DNA of 64,000 nt from Blepharisma stoltei (lineage: Eukaryota > Ciliophora > Heterotrichea > Heterotrichida > Blepharismidae). The notes under the pieces are model-generated. The model was not told where the DNA came from. It made no database searches and saw only the letters and a list, made by a program, of their open reading frames with translations. The DNA is taken from the NCBI GenBank assembly GCA_914767885.1, contig CAJZBQ010000011.1, positions 186,001 to 250,000 of the forward strand, written 5' to 3'. Of the stretch, positions 31,160-43,380 are shown one piece after another. Every line of letters begins with the position of its first letter. Within the stretch, counting starts at the first letter, position 1. Made by a program: the position numbers and the translations under genes.

Positions 31160-34100
31160 ATGGTTGAACTACTAAACAGAAAAGCCTTAGCTAAAGTGTC
31201 ACCAAACTCAGGATAAATAAAATGACATTCGGCTAGAGAAATTAGCTTATTAATTTTCTTTCCCTCATGAAATTTATTTTATTTATAGGTTTTGTTTTCC
31301 TAGAGAATTTCTCCACACAACATCACTTTTGACTTAGGTGCATATATGGCTAGAGAAACTGCTCCAAGGTCAAGAAGAGGTTTAAAGTTTCCCTTATGCA
31401 GAATACGCCAGTAGTGAGTGCAGGTAAGGCAGCTAATTCGGCTGATGCATAGGCTATTTTTGTCGGGACTGAAAATCATTAGCTAGACCAAAAGGACATT
31501 TTAGCTCTAAGACTAGTCGGAGACTTCAAATATTAATCTAATTTTAATCTTCACCAAACTCAGAAGTCCCTGTTCTCGAGTCACAAGAAGAAGGCGATAC
31601 TATGGACGGAGTCCCTCTTATGGACCCGCAAAACCAATGAGCGGGACAATTAAGCCAAAAAGCAATAGCAACAGGTCTTAATAACTACCGCCAGCAATGA
31701 ATCCGACGTACCTTTAGATTAATGTGCCTATCTACCTGACTCTTTATTATAGGCCTTGCTTTCTATCTTTATGTATATCTTACATATTTAAACAAAACAG
31801 TCCTTCTATCAGGCGATTCTTTAACTGTGTATGTAAGGGACTGCAAAGTTACAATAGAGTATTCCAGTGGCTTTGCTGATATTCTTTTATAGCTATTTTT
31901 TATTAATTTGTCTCCTTTTTATCCATTAAAATTCGTTTTCCATTAATTTATAAGCTAAATATAGCTTCAAATTCCTATCCTTAAAAATAAAAAAGCTATT
32001 TTTCTATAATACTATTCAAGCACATATAAAAGCATATAACTCAAATGATACAGTTACCCACACACATGATACTATCCAAGTCTTAAACCCATTTACCGAT
32101 GTAGAAGCTTGCCAAGTCCACGTCAAAGGAAACATGGCATCAAGCGCCATGCTTTTTGTATGCCAGCACAACTGCTGAATTGAACAAAAAGGCGACAATC
32201 TTGCTATGCAAAGTCTTCAAGTCGCCTCAATCGCTGACGATTCTGGATTTATTGAACAAGGAAGACTTAAGCTAAAATCCATTTCTGCAGACAAAATTTT
32301 GGTAGAATTTGTAGGGACAGTAACTATAAGAGAGCTAGAAACTACTGAAGGAGGCGCTTTTAATGTAACTTATGGAGACTTGTGAGTCCAAACCAAAAAT
32401 GATGCCTCAGTGGCTTTTGCGACTTATGAGTCTGGAGCATATTGTTTTGCAAGCACAGCGGTAGGGACCTCAGTTGCAGCTGTTTGCGATTGGTCTACTT
32501 TATATGTGACTAATACTACTTCTTTTAGTGTAGAAAATTGTGTTGGAAAATACAATCTTTGCAAAAACTCAGGGTGCTACCCAAGTATAGAATACTCAGC
32601 TATTGTTACTGATGGAGGCGTTTATTTTAATTTAGTAGGGGAAGATGGGTATTTAATAGATACTCCACAAAGTGTAAACGGTGGGCAAACGCTTCAAGTG
32701 AATATAAGAAGCCAGATTACTATAGACGAAATTGTTAATAGTACATTTGGGCTTGATGTTAATAAAGATAAAATTATCATTATGGATCAGCCTGGGATTT
32801 TTGAAGACCATGGCAGATGAATGTTTACTACTGTAGCATGTCTTTTGGTCGTGCAGGCTTTTTCGACCATTTCGTCTTAAATCAGAAATTTACTTGGCAA
32901 AAATCAGTGTCTTTAGACAATTCTTAACCAAAAATTTTCGACAAATAGTGCTGAGAAAATGCCTACAAGGGAGAATGCCTATAAAAAAATTATTATTTGT
33001 TTACTACAAATATCGCATATGCCCAACTGACTGCATGGTGGCTATCATTGATATCATTTAATTTATTAGTCCCTGAAACTAAAAACTTCAATATAAGAAT
33101 AGTTCCAAACATATGCCCAATGCAAGATAAGACTTGGCATGACACCCAAGTAGGCTTAACATGGGACGCTATCAATACACAATATGGCAACCAGGAAAAT
33201 GCAGAAACCATATGAATGGAAAAAAGTGATTCCAAAGACACATGGTATAAATATAAAAAAGGCACTGATTTACAGTATAAAAAATCTACAATCAAAATTT
33301 TGGATAATCCTTTTCTGTTTTCCGCTCTAATGATATCATTATTTTTAGGGTTTTCTGCAGGATTGGCAGCTATGGTAGGCATTTATTTCTGCTTGAGATC
33401 ATTTTCAGTCAAGTTTTGGAAAAAATTAGAACACCAGCGCAGGTATAATCGATGCAAAAAAACAGTTGAGGAAATGAAAAATGAAAATATGACAGTTATG
33501 GAAGAAAATGATAATGAAAATGATGACGAAAACGATGAAAATGACGATAACGAAGAAGAGCAAGAAGAAGGAGAAGAAGAGTCAGATGAGCCTACTCCAG
33601 GTGAAGGCTTATTGCCGCCTCCTTATGCAGTTCCTGATTTAGTGATTGCTCAAAGCAGAAATTCAAGCCTGAACTCTTTAGAAAGTTTCCTTAAAAACGC
33701 TGTAGATATGGTCCTCCCTAACGCAGAAGTTCCAATGCAAGTTATTCGTCTAACAGAAATCAAAGAAAATATGATTAGATTAGATTAATTAATTTCTAGC
33801 GGGTCATGGAGGTTTATTTCAGCCTCTACCCAGCGCTGCCAGCTTCAGGCTTGCGCCCTAAGCACCGGCTCTGTAGCTCACTCCATTTTCTGTCGACGTC
33901 ACCAAAAAATGGTGACGTCGCCATCTGACAGGGAGACTCACCCAGGTACTCCAATGATCAGGGTCTAGTGACCCGGCGCCGTCCTTTCTGGGGAGGGGGA
34001 AAAGTAGCCTTCCGGAGTCTTCTTCAGGTCCCCAAGCTCCACTACAAGCTTCCTCACTTCCTTCTAGTCCTGAAGTGTGACTCCTGATTCTGCGGCTCTG

Positions 34101-37100
34101 GTCTTCTCGTCTTTAAGAGAGGTAAAAAACCTTGTCGTGGTGTCCCGACCAAGGTAAAAAACCCACCCTGGCCACAATATCCAGGCCCCGTTTACTTCTT
34201 AAAACCCGTAATCCCTGAGGGTACAGGAGAAGGACGGGTCGGATGGATCGCCATTTTAATTGTGTAAGAAAAATATGAAGCTTTTTGTTTTCTGAATGGT
34301 TATCAAGAAATGAGCATCAAAGAGCATAAAAGCCTTTTCCTTTCAAAAGACATGGAATTTTTGACAATTAATGATACTACTACAGAAGTATTCAGAAAAA
34401 TCAGGTTTAAGAACAAAAAAGAAATAGTCGATCAAGGGAGGGTAACTCAGATGCCAGACGAAAATTCATTAGCTTTCTTTGTAAGATGTAGGACTGTGGT
34501 TACACCTTTTAATAAAGATATGATTTATATGAAAGATTTTCAGTTGGAGTACGAAAAGTTTTGCAGGGCTGAAAAAGTAGCTGCCCCTGTGCCTATAACG
34601 AAAAGAGGTATGGAGTCTATGGGAAGTATTTTTGAAAGGCTTCAAATAACTGCTTTAAAGCTGAATGGAAGATTTAGGATAAACTGGGCCAAAATAGACG
34701 ATTTGTTAGAAAACCCAATGGATGTCCCATTAACCCCTGGATGGTGCTGCTCTGATTTCTGTTCAGTTACTTTGCATGTGTTTTTTGCTGCGTGGATAAT
34801 ATTGCCTTTGGCTTTGCCTCCTTTGTTGATTACTGCAAAGCACGCAATGTTTTCTGCAAGAGATATTGATTATATTCTTACATATACAGATTTAAATTAT
34901 GCTTGGTGGGAAATCATACACAAACTTCGATATATGCCTGCCTATTTTGCGGTTCTTTTAATTCTGGCTTGCCTTCTTGAATTTCTGGCTCTTTTTGAGC
35001 TGGTAACTTATTACCTTTATCAAATATTCCCATTTAAATCTGAAAATGTACTCAGGAATATGCATGGGGTTAGGTGGATTTCTCAAACTCTTTATTATGT
35101 GGTATTTTTATTTTTAATCGGCTGGATTTGCTTTTTATTTATAGTTGCAATCTGCTGATTTATTCTAGGTGCTGTTTTGAATCCTGATCTGTATTTATCT
35201 TATTGCTCAGGAGCTGCAACTTTAGGCTCCATGCCAAATGACTGCGGATTTTTGATAGTGCAACGTATACTAGGGGAAAATTTATTTGAATAATTTTTGA
35301 TAGTGAGACATTTGACCGAAAAAACCGTTAAATTTTGGGCAAGTGGGTACACTATTTAAAAATTTTCAACCAAAAGTACTTCGGTGAAATGCATACTATC
35401 AAAAATGCACTATCATTGGACCTGCACCCGCAACTTTAGTATCATTTTGCATGGGTCAGTTAGCAAGCCTTAATTTCTTAAGAACTGAAATATTTAAAAG
35501 AGTAAAAGAAGGAGTCTGGGATCGGCTAACTCCTATTAATAATCACAAAACCATAAATAAATTTATTAAAAATAATAATTAAAAATTAAGATTTTTATTT
35601 AATTGTAGAGTAAGAGGAATGTTGATGTTAACATTAGGAGCTGTCACCGTTGGACTTGCTGCAAGCAGTGCAAGCTCTCGTGTGATTTCTAGAGAAAATA
35701 AAACCTTACAAGTGTTTGCAAAAACTTCATTAGGAGATGTAGCAGAAAATTTAGAGATCGATCACAAGCTAGCAGCTGCACTAGCACATGGTGATGATGA
35801 AGCAATACCAATTTTAGCCCAAAAATTCGGAGCCAATCCTCTAATTATTGCAGCGATTCTTGCAGTGGTTTTTAAAGATAACGAAAAACTAATGAGGGTT
35901 GTTGAAGATCTAGCACAGGTGCCTGCTATTAATATTCCTCCGGATCTTGCCAAAATGATTGTAAATATTCTGTTCTACATAAATAGGTAATATCTATTTA
36001 AAAATTATATAATTTTATTAAAATAATATATCTCCCTCAAGCAAAAAGATGCAAATATCAGAAGCACAGTAAAAATGGCCACAATACAGTTTGTGAAAAT
36101 GAAAAAAGAAATGGGCGCTGACCCTACTATGTACTCAATTGACCCAAGAGCTATTGAAGCTCTAGTCGCTATGTCTAGAGGTTTTGTGGATAGATTCATC
36201 ACGACAATTTCAAATTCTGATACCCACATTTCTATTATCAAAATATTATTCTTAATCAAAGGACTTATTGAGCAAAAAATGTTTGAGGCTACAGACAACT
36301 TAACCAATTTATTGATAGAGTATTGCGATGTCCCTGAAGATGTCGCCAAAAGTGTAGCCAGCCTATGTGATGAAACTTATAGCGCTAAATTCCAAAATGA
36401 TTTCAGTGGGTGGAACTCTATGATAGACACCCTATGTGATAAGCTTGGAATACAAGATGGCTTATTGATGCAGCTTATAGTTCATATTACTAGAAATAAT
36501 ATGGGAGCAATGCTATCTCCAGTTTTTCAAAAGGTTTTTGCTTGCTCATGGTTTTTTTGAAATTTTGTGTGCGGATCATTTATATTTTTCCGAAATTCAT
36601 AAATAAAATTAATTTATATGCAAACTATCTAAAATTCAATAAACTAGTCAAGTTTTCATTCTAGCAATTATAATCAAAAACAATTTCCATGCTCATAATT
36701 TTCGCACAAAGAGGATTTTTTCCAATATTATGCTAAATCATAGAAGGTGGATTAAGAATTATGAACAACTTAACTGAAGTCCTAAATGGAAAGCATAAAT
36801 GGAATTTAGATAGTGGGATCATTTCATCATTACTTCTATTAGTCAATGGATCGCTCATGGATCTCGATAAATTTGCTGCAAAATATGAGCTTTCTAATGA
36901 CTTAGTCAATAGCTTGTCTCCATTATTTTCTGAAAAACGATTTACAGAAATTCAGACTATTATTCCAGAAGAAATGCTACCAGAAAGAAGAGCGTCAGTA
37001 GGCGAAGAAGAAATAATAGCTCGCCAAAGTGAATCAAATAGGCCGATCCCTGAAAATATTCCACCTTTTATTAAAGCTCTAGCTGAAAATCTACAGCCTA

Positions 37101-40100
37101 CAGGAGAAAGTATGGAGTGGATGGCAAAATTTTTTAAGTTAACTGGAGACCAGCTGCTAGGGCTTTATTCAATACTAAGAGGGGCTAATAAAAGCCAAAA
37201 ATCTGCACTTAAAGCTATAACTCAAGAAGTCTTAAGAAGGATGAGGGTTGATGAAGAATTCACTAATTATATGACTGCTGCTACAATTTGGGCTACATCT
37301 TATGATGCAGACTCAATCAGAGAAGCCCAAGCAACCTTGAAAATGGGCTTCCGAGACCTTACATATGTAGCCAAACGTATGCTAGACCCTAAAGAGCTTC
37401 CTATAGGAATTTTCACAAAAATAGGTATCAGAAGAGATGACCCTGTAGTAAAACGAAGAAGAGCACTAAGCTGGAAAAGTGATCCTGACCTCTGCAAAGA
37501 TTGGTGCAGGGCTACAGCTATGAAAATCGCAGAAGCTAAAGGCATAAAGCGCAAGCGAAAAAATTCCACAAGGAGCCAATTAATGCTTGCTTTTCAATAT
37601 CCTCAAGTTTATATGAAACAAATTTTTGAGAAAAAAATTCAATGCGATGATGAAAGCCAGCGGAAATATAAAACCCTTATAACTACCTCATTTTTAAAAC
37701 AAATGCAAGGAAATAGGCGAAAGGACCAAATTATTAATTTAGCAAGACTTTTTGAAATGGACAGCGAAACTATGGAAATTTGGGTCGAAATGGTTTTACT
37801 CCCCCCCCCCGTGAGGGGGGGTTATTTTTTTTTAAAAAAATTTATATATATAAATTTTTTATATAAATTTTTTTTTCGAAATTTAAAAAAATCTCACTTC
37901 TATAAATACTGGGAGAAATATTAATTTAATTTGTAAAATTTATGTTTTAAAAGCAATTTGTTTAAAATTAAACAGAATTAGCTTAAGATTTCATTATACT
38001 AATTATCACTTATATAACAAAAATTTTTTTCCATAAAAAATTTTTATTCATTTTGTTCACTCACGGAGGGGGGTGAGTTAGAGGACAATTTGGAAATAAA
38101 AATAGACTACATGAAAAAATGGATACAAAAAATTGGGTTGGATTGTGCTGATAATGCAGAAAAGTTTTTATTAGATTATGCAAATCAAAATCAGCTTTAT
38201 TTTGAATCAACACTTGGGTTTGGAAAGCTTGCCAAAGAGCTTGGGTTTCCATTTAACTTTACCTGCTCTCTATCTAATGGTATCATTGATACTTTGGAAA
38301 GCTACCCAGAATATTTTAACCAGTTTATAAAAGATTTTTGTGGAGAAATGGGAATAGAAAATAAAAATATCCAGGACTCAATTGTGTGTTATGTAAATCA
38401 AGAATCTTCAGGTCTTGAGCCGTTCGGTAAAGCTTTAGGGTTTAAACCAAATTCAATATCAATGCTGGTATCTTTGTTTGGGAGTATGCAAAATGGGCTA
38501 TTGACACCTATAATGATTGTAGAGAAATTTGGAGAACTTCTTGAGTCTATCGGAGTTAATGATACAATTTATAATGGTGGAAAAGCTGTATTAGCGATAT
38601 GCTTAAAATTAAGACAACAGTTTAAAATCAGAAATTTCAAGGGACTTAGTAATAAGGCTTCGGCCTCAGAAATAATTGAGGAATTAGCAGGAATTCCTAA
38701 CTCTCCTCTCTATGAGTTTAGAAATTAGCCTTTCTGGTAAATTTTTTTTATCTGAATTATTTCTTATATAAAATTTAATTAATATAATATTATTGTAAAA
38801 AAAATTCAGCATATTTCTTTTAATTTATTATTATAAAACATAATTCCTTTTAAAATTATATCCCAAGATAGAGGAGCTTGCTCTAGGGCTGGAATAAGGT
38901 AATTTTAGATGGGATGATGTCAGCTGCAGATACTTCAGACCGTCTTCAAGCTGACTCTTTAATTGAAATGTCAAGGTCTCACGTCCCCGGATTTCGGCTT
39001 GAAGAAAGCCACTGCAGAGGAATCATTTCAATGGCATATGGACAAGTCGCAAATGTCGAAGACATTTGCCAAGCTATTAATTTTGATGCAGACATCGCAG
39101 AAGTTCTAGTTACTATATCAGAAAATAACGATTTAAGCCACACTTTATTAAAGGCATCCTCCCATTTTCAGAAATTTATGCTAAAACTCGGCTTAGACCA
39201 TGAAAAAATGGCAGCTCTTATAGCATTGACATGTGAAGATTTAGAACACTGTGACGAAATTGCAGAAGATTTAGACGAAGGAAGATCGATTAAATCTGAG
39301 TTTTTAAGATGCCTTATCGCTATTTATATGTTTTTTGACCTCGAAAATGAATGGGACGAAGACTACAAGCCAATGAGCAAAATTAAAAAATTAAAAAAAT
39401 TCCTCCCATGGCTATGCAAAGCTATAGGTGTTGCAAACAGTCAAGGAGCTTTATTAATGCTAAGACTTGCTCAAGGAGATGCAAGCGCCATAGTCGGAAT
39501 CCAAAGCAAAATGGGCTGGAACGGCACTGACCTCAGCTATTATGCAAGTTTAGCTTGCCTAGTAAGTCCACTTCCATTTAAATCTGAATATAATAGCAAA
39601 GGGAAATATGACTGAATGTCATTTAAACATCTAGAAACCATCACAGGCAACCTTTCAGACCTATTAAAACTCAACGAAAAAATGCTTACCATCTTAATCC
39701 AAGCAGCAAGATCTGAGTCTTCTGCTTTAAATTGGATCAGGAAAAAGCTTAACTTCCCTACAATTCGAGATGTCCAGAGATTTATCAGCTCTTTAATATA
39801 TTCTGAAGAGCCAAGTGACAGTGACGAATATTCTTCAGATGAAGAAAACACCAGTATGGCTGATTCCAGTTCTCAAGGCTCCTCATCTAATTATTCTTCC
39901 AATGCTAGCAACTTACCAGACGATGCTTCTGTGGACAGTCTTAAAGGAAATCTTGTAGAAAGAGTTGACCCTCAGGTCAGAATTCTCCAGCTAAGCCAAT
40001 TAGTGACTGCCTTAAATTCCAGACAAAACCCTAAAGAAAAAAGCTTCACTCAAGAGACTGTAAAACTGCTGCTCAGCCTGTCTTCAGGAAGTCTAGAAAA

Positions 40101-43100
40101 TATTCATTTACTTGAAGAAATTTTAAACTCTGTATATGAAAATGAGCCGCCTATTAGTTTTGTATCAGCAAGAGAAATTATGGCAGTTTCTACAGGGAAT
40201 ATCACAGAAATTGCAGGCTTAACTTCAAGATATGAAGACTTATATATGCCTTCAAAAGATGCAGAAGAAGAGGACAAGAAAGGCTCTGCAGACAGCATGA
40301 TGAATATGTTTAATTTGCTGCCAAGCTCAGTTGAGCTGCAATTTTTAGTTAGATTGGCAAGAGGAGACCATAATTGTTGGGAAATGAAGACTGACACAGA
40401 TGCATATATAGGACAAAGAGTACATAATGACCCACGCTTATTGCAGGCATTTACAGCACTGATTTCAGAAAACCATTATGGGGTTATTGAAACTATTGAC
40501 ACTTTGGCAGAATTCACTGAACTTGATAGAGATATGCTGCTGTCATTGGTGCTGATATCAGAAAATGCTATAGAGCTGCTGCCAGCTGGGATTACTCCGC
40601 TTACACAAAGACTTGAAGTAGACTCATTGGTAGCTGGGGCGTTTATTCCAAGTTGCTATAAGACCACAGAAATGCTAGAACAAGCTTTCCAAAGCTGCTG
40701 TGAAAAAATGTCAACACCTCCAGTTAATGCAGCGTTAGTTGCTGCTGTTTATAAAGGAGCAAAAGGGGATATTGGTGCGTGGGTACAGTTAGGGATGTTT
40801 TATATGAATTTGTATAAAAATACAGACCGAGAAAACTTGGACCAAGTTTTGATCCTCACTCCCTCCTCAGTGAGTAAACAAAAATTTTTTTGTTGGGTTT
40901 TTTTTTTTTTAAAAAAAATTTATATATAAAATTTTATAGAAAAAATTTTTTTTTCGAAATTTTAAAAAAATTCTAATTTGCAAAAATTGGAAAGCAAATA
41001 TTAATTTTATTTGCAAAATTTATTTTTAAAACGCAATTTTGTTTAAAATTAAACAGAATTAGCTCGAGATTTCATTATACTAATTATCACTTATCTGTCA
41101 ATTTTTTTTTCATAAAAAGTTTTTTTTTATTAAAACAATTTTTGTTCACCCACGGAGGGTGGATTTTTGGGCAAAAAACATGGATTTTTCCAACGGTTTT
41201 GTTCACTCACCGAGGGGGGGAGTCAGAGCTTTTGAAAGCATTTTGACTGATAAATACCAAACTGAGATCAAGGATTCTATGTTTGTGTCCAATATTATTG
41301 AAGAGCCAGAAATTTTGCTTTCACCTGGCAAATTTGGCCCACCAATTCTTGAGGATGAAGATGGGATAGAGCTTGTCCCTCTAGCTTCTCCAACGCCAGA
41401 ATCCATAAACAGATCTAAAGACGCTTTAGTGAGATGCATAGGATTTCACAGATTCCGCAGATCCTCAATTGTAAAAAGAATGCTGGAAAATGAATTTAGG
41501 TCTTCCAGTGGACAAATAATGGTTGATTTAATAGTAGGGATTGCCGATAATGATTTAGAAATGGCACCAATTGTTATGAGAATGCTACATGAAGACCCAT
41601 CTCGACATGAACTGGTAAAAGCTTTTCTTTCTCTTTATAATGACAGCACTGAAGTACTAAACGCTACAGAATTAATAGAAGATTACATAAGCAAAAACCC
41701 TACCCAGCTTCCTCCAGGATCTATACAAACAATTATAGGTGCAAGAAAAGGGTTTTCTGCAGTCGCCGGCAAAGGTATAGAAAAAGCTGCCAAGAATCCT
41801 GTTTTGCTATGGAACGAAAACTATACCACAGGAATTTCTAAAGTAATTGTGTCCACCGTACAAGCCAAACTTAATGATAACTGGGACAGATACGCTGACA
41901 TTATAACAGAATTCGCTAAAAAAATCACTGGAATTGACGATATTACTCATGAAAATAAAACTTTCCAAATGATTATCCAAATGCTTATGGGAAAAATCAA
42001 GGCTTTTATTAAGCTTGGAGCTCAAGAATTTGACCTTAAAAATAAAGATTTAAAAGAACTCTTTATTTTATGTGTCCCCAAAAATCCATGAAGCCAAGCT
42101 GGTTTCCCATGCACAACTACAAATTTGAAGAAATTAATACCAAAAATGCCAGAAGAGGTAATAGAATGCTGGCTGAAATTGATAGGCAGAGAAGTAGAAG
42201 ACTTGGATTATGGAAGAAAAGGAATGGGAGAGGTGCTATATCCATTTATTAAATTTATTTTGGAGAGCTTACCAAAAGAAGCAAGATTTAAAAAGAAAAA
42301 AGGGGCTTCAGATGAGCAGCTGCCTGAAATTAAGATTTTTGATGCTTTCTTTTTAGCGTGCACAGACCCTTATAAATATACAAAACCTATTGCTGACGCA
42401 ATGCCAGATCTTGGAAGAGCTTTAATGAATGAAATAAAAGATGATATTATCACACTTTTAACGGGGTTAGTGTCTCTGTTTCAGTCAGATCGTAATCAAG
42501 TTATACGCCACCGTGCGATTACTGATCTTTCTAATGCATTTATGATAGACTACAACATTGTCAAAGGCTTTGTATCCTTACTCTACAGAGTTTTTGGATT
42601 AAATTATATTAAATTTACTATAAAATAATAATTTTTCTATAGGAGAAGCTAGCAAAATCAGATTGGGAAGGTCTCTCAGATATGGCAGGCCGATTCTGTG
42701 AATTCGACCCACATAAAGTAGCCCAGCTCGTAATGCTTGTAAAACGCTTAAAACTAATCGGAGATGAAGAATACAACGAAAAAGACCAAAACGAGTATGC
42801 AAGGCTAAAAGAAAAATTAGACGAAGGAGGAGATATAGATAACATTTTCCATATGCTCGACAAAGATGGGTCAGGCGAGCTTGATTTTCAAGAATTCACA
42901 CAAGTTATGAAATTTTTTGATCTAGAAATGACTAACCAAAGGCTTCTGCAAATATTTTCGAAATTTGACGCTGATGGAAGTGGAAATATGAGCTTGCAAG
43001 AGTTTGAAGCGGCTTTTGACTACCTAAAAAGTGAGGTTTCAAGAGGGGCAATGGAAGGCTTAGGTCTTGCGAAGAAAAAATTAGCTTTGATCTTTTTAGG

Positions 43101-43332
43101 GTCACTTATGATATTGCTTTTGGTGTTTGCTTTTCTATTTCTTGGAATTATTGGGTTTATCACTGTGAGCAGGTTTGGGTCAGCTGTAAACTCTATGCTC
43201 CCGATGAGCTCTGGGGTTGTAATTTCTAAGCTAAGAGGCTCAGGAGGAAATCTGCAGACTAAAATTGACGAAATTGGAGGGAAAATCACAAACTCGTTGA
43301 ATATAATGACAGTTGAAGAAAATAATGGATAA
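31160..43332 (+). CDS. Giant multi-pass membrane protein with C-terminal EF-hands, 12 insertions
   Basis: Thirteen segments (31160-31211, 31564-31891, 32007-32831, 33008-33762, 34266-35225, 35440-35529, 35614-35985, 36031-36515, 36743-37798, 38081-38700, 38898-40858, 41226-42601, 42652-43332) join into about 3186 aa with one frame. The N-terminus has a TM segment (LMCLSTWLFIIGLAFYLYVYL), a long Cys- and Thr-rich probably lumenal/extracellular part, a second TM, an acidic Glu/Asp/Asn stretch, then several TMs (WIILPLALPPLLI; FAVLLILACLLEFLALFELV; VVFLFLIGWICFLFIVAIC). A long helical-repeat region follows, then two canonical EF-hand loops (DKDGSGELDFQE, DADGSGNMSLQE), a last TM and a short tail. 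Calcium sensing at a membrane is likely; no named family recognised. TGA = Trp at many places. Confidence 0.88.
31212..31551 (+). mobile_element. Retroposon-like IES, 12-bp TSD
   Basis: 340 bp between CACCAAACTCAG repeats (31200-31211, 31552-31563). Start contains AAATAAAATGAC; end is ATATTAATCTAATTTTAATCTT, a TTAATCTAA-type tail. Excision joins LAKVSPNS to EVPVLESQEEGD and reveals the true start codon at 31160. Confidence 0.85.
31892..32004. other. Short IES in giant gene
   Basis: TA 31890-91 to TA 32005-06. 115 bp removed. GCTATTTTT near both ends. Joins FADILLY to NTIQAHIKAY. Confidence 0.8.
32832..32997. mobile_element. IES with 10-bp direct repeats in giant gene
   Basis: 166 bp between TGTTTACTAC repeats (32822-32831, 32998-33007). 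Joins HGRWMFTT to NIAYAQLTAWW. Family unclear, but the TSD length matches the 942 and 35226 elements. Confidence 0.82.
33775..34265 (-). mobile_element. Retroposon-like IES, reverse orientation, TCTAA tail
   Basis: 491 bp, GC-rich. Read on the minus strand it starts with ACAATTAAAATGGCG and ends AATTAATTAATCTAATCTAA. Direct repeats AAGAAAA(A)TATGA at 33763-33774 and 34266-34278 differ by one A. Keeping the right copy gives RLTEIKEKYEAFCFLNGYQEMSI in frame. Confidence 0.82.
35226..35429. mobile_element. MITE-like IES, 10-bp TSD (family with 942-1119)
   Basis: 204 bp between GCAACTTTAG repeats (35216-35225, 35430-35439). Starts GCTCCATG, ends ATTGGACCTGCAC. Internal TTTTTGATAGTG in both orientations. 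Joins CSGAATL to VSFCMGQLASL. Confidence 0.88.
35530..35610. other. Short IES with CTC...GAG ends and TAA flanks
   Basis: 81 bp between TAA (35527-35529) and TAA (35611-35613). Begins CTCC and ends GAG like the MITEs but without their TIR. Joins GVWDRL to RGMLMLTLGAV. Confidence 0.85.
35986..36028. other. Very short IES (39 or 45 bp) in giant gene
   Basis: In-frame stops between LFYIN and SLKQKDANIRS. TA pairs 35984/36029 (45 bp) or 35988/36027 (39 bp) both keep frame. A GT-AG intron reading does not. Confidence 0.6.
36516..36740. other. IES in giant gene, TA-bounded
   Basis: TA 36514-15 to TA 36741-42. 227 bp removed. AT-rich, no clear TIR. Joins NNMGAML to EGGLRIMNNLTEV. Confidence 0.8.
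37799..38077 (-). mobile_element. CTC-type MITE, family 1, in giant gene
   Basis: TTA flanks (37796-37798, 38078-38080). Family-1 core in reverse. Joins WVEMVL to EDNLEIKIDYM. Confidence 0.92.
38701..38894. other. IES in giant gene, TAA-bounded
   Basis: TAA 38698-38700 and 38895-38897. 197 bp removed. Left end CTCTCC, right end GGAA. Joins LAGIP to KVILDGMMSAAD. A nearby TA pair (38719/38895) also keeps frame. Confidence 0.65.
40859..41222 (-). mobile_element. CTC-type MITE, family 1, in giant gene
   Basis: TCA flanks (40856-40858, 41223-41225). Complete with tandem TIR and hairpin ends. Joins DQVLIL to RAFESILTDKY. Confidence 0.92.
42602..42649. other. Short IES before the EF-hand segment
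   Basis: TA 42600-01 to TA 42650-51. 50 bp removed. Joins LYRVFGL to AKSDWEGLSDMAGRF. An alternative 54-nt GT-TAG removal would also keep frame, but it is far longer than the 15-nt introns here. Confidence 0.65.
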
Positions 43333-43380
43333 ATTTATAGTAAAAATATTTTAAAAATCCATTATTAAAAATTTTAAATT

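Noticed and set aside
42591-42644. 54-nt GT-TAG intron in the giant gene
   Set aside because: It keeps frame, but every supported intron here is 15 nt; a 50-bp TA-bounded IES explains the same stop with a conserved junction. Not fully excluded.
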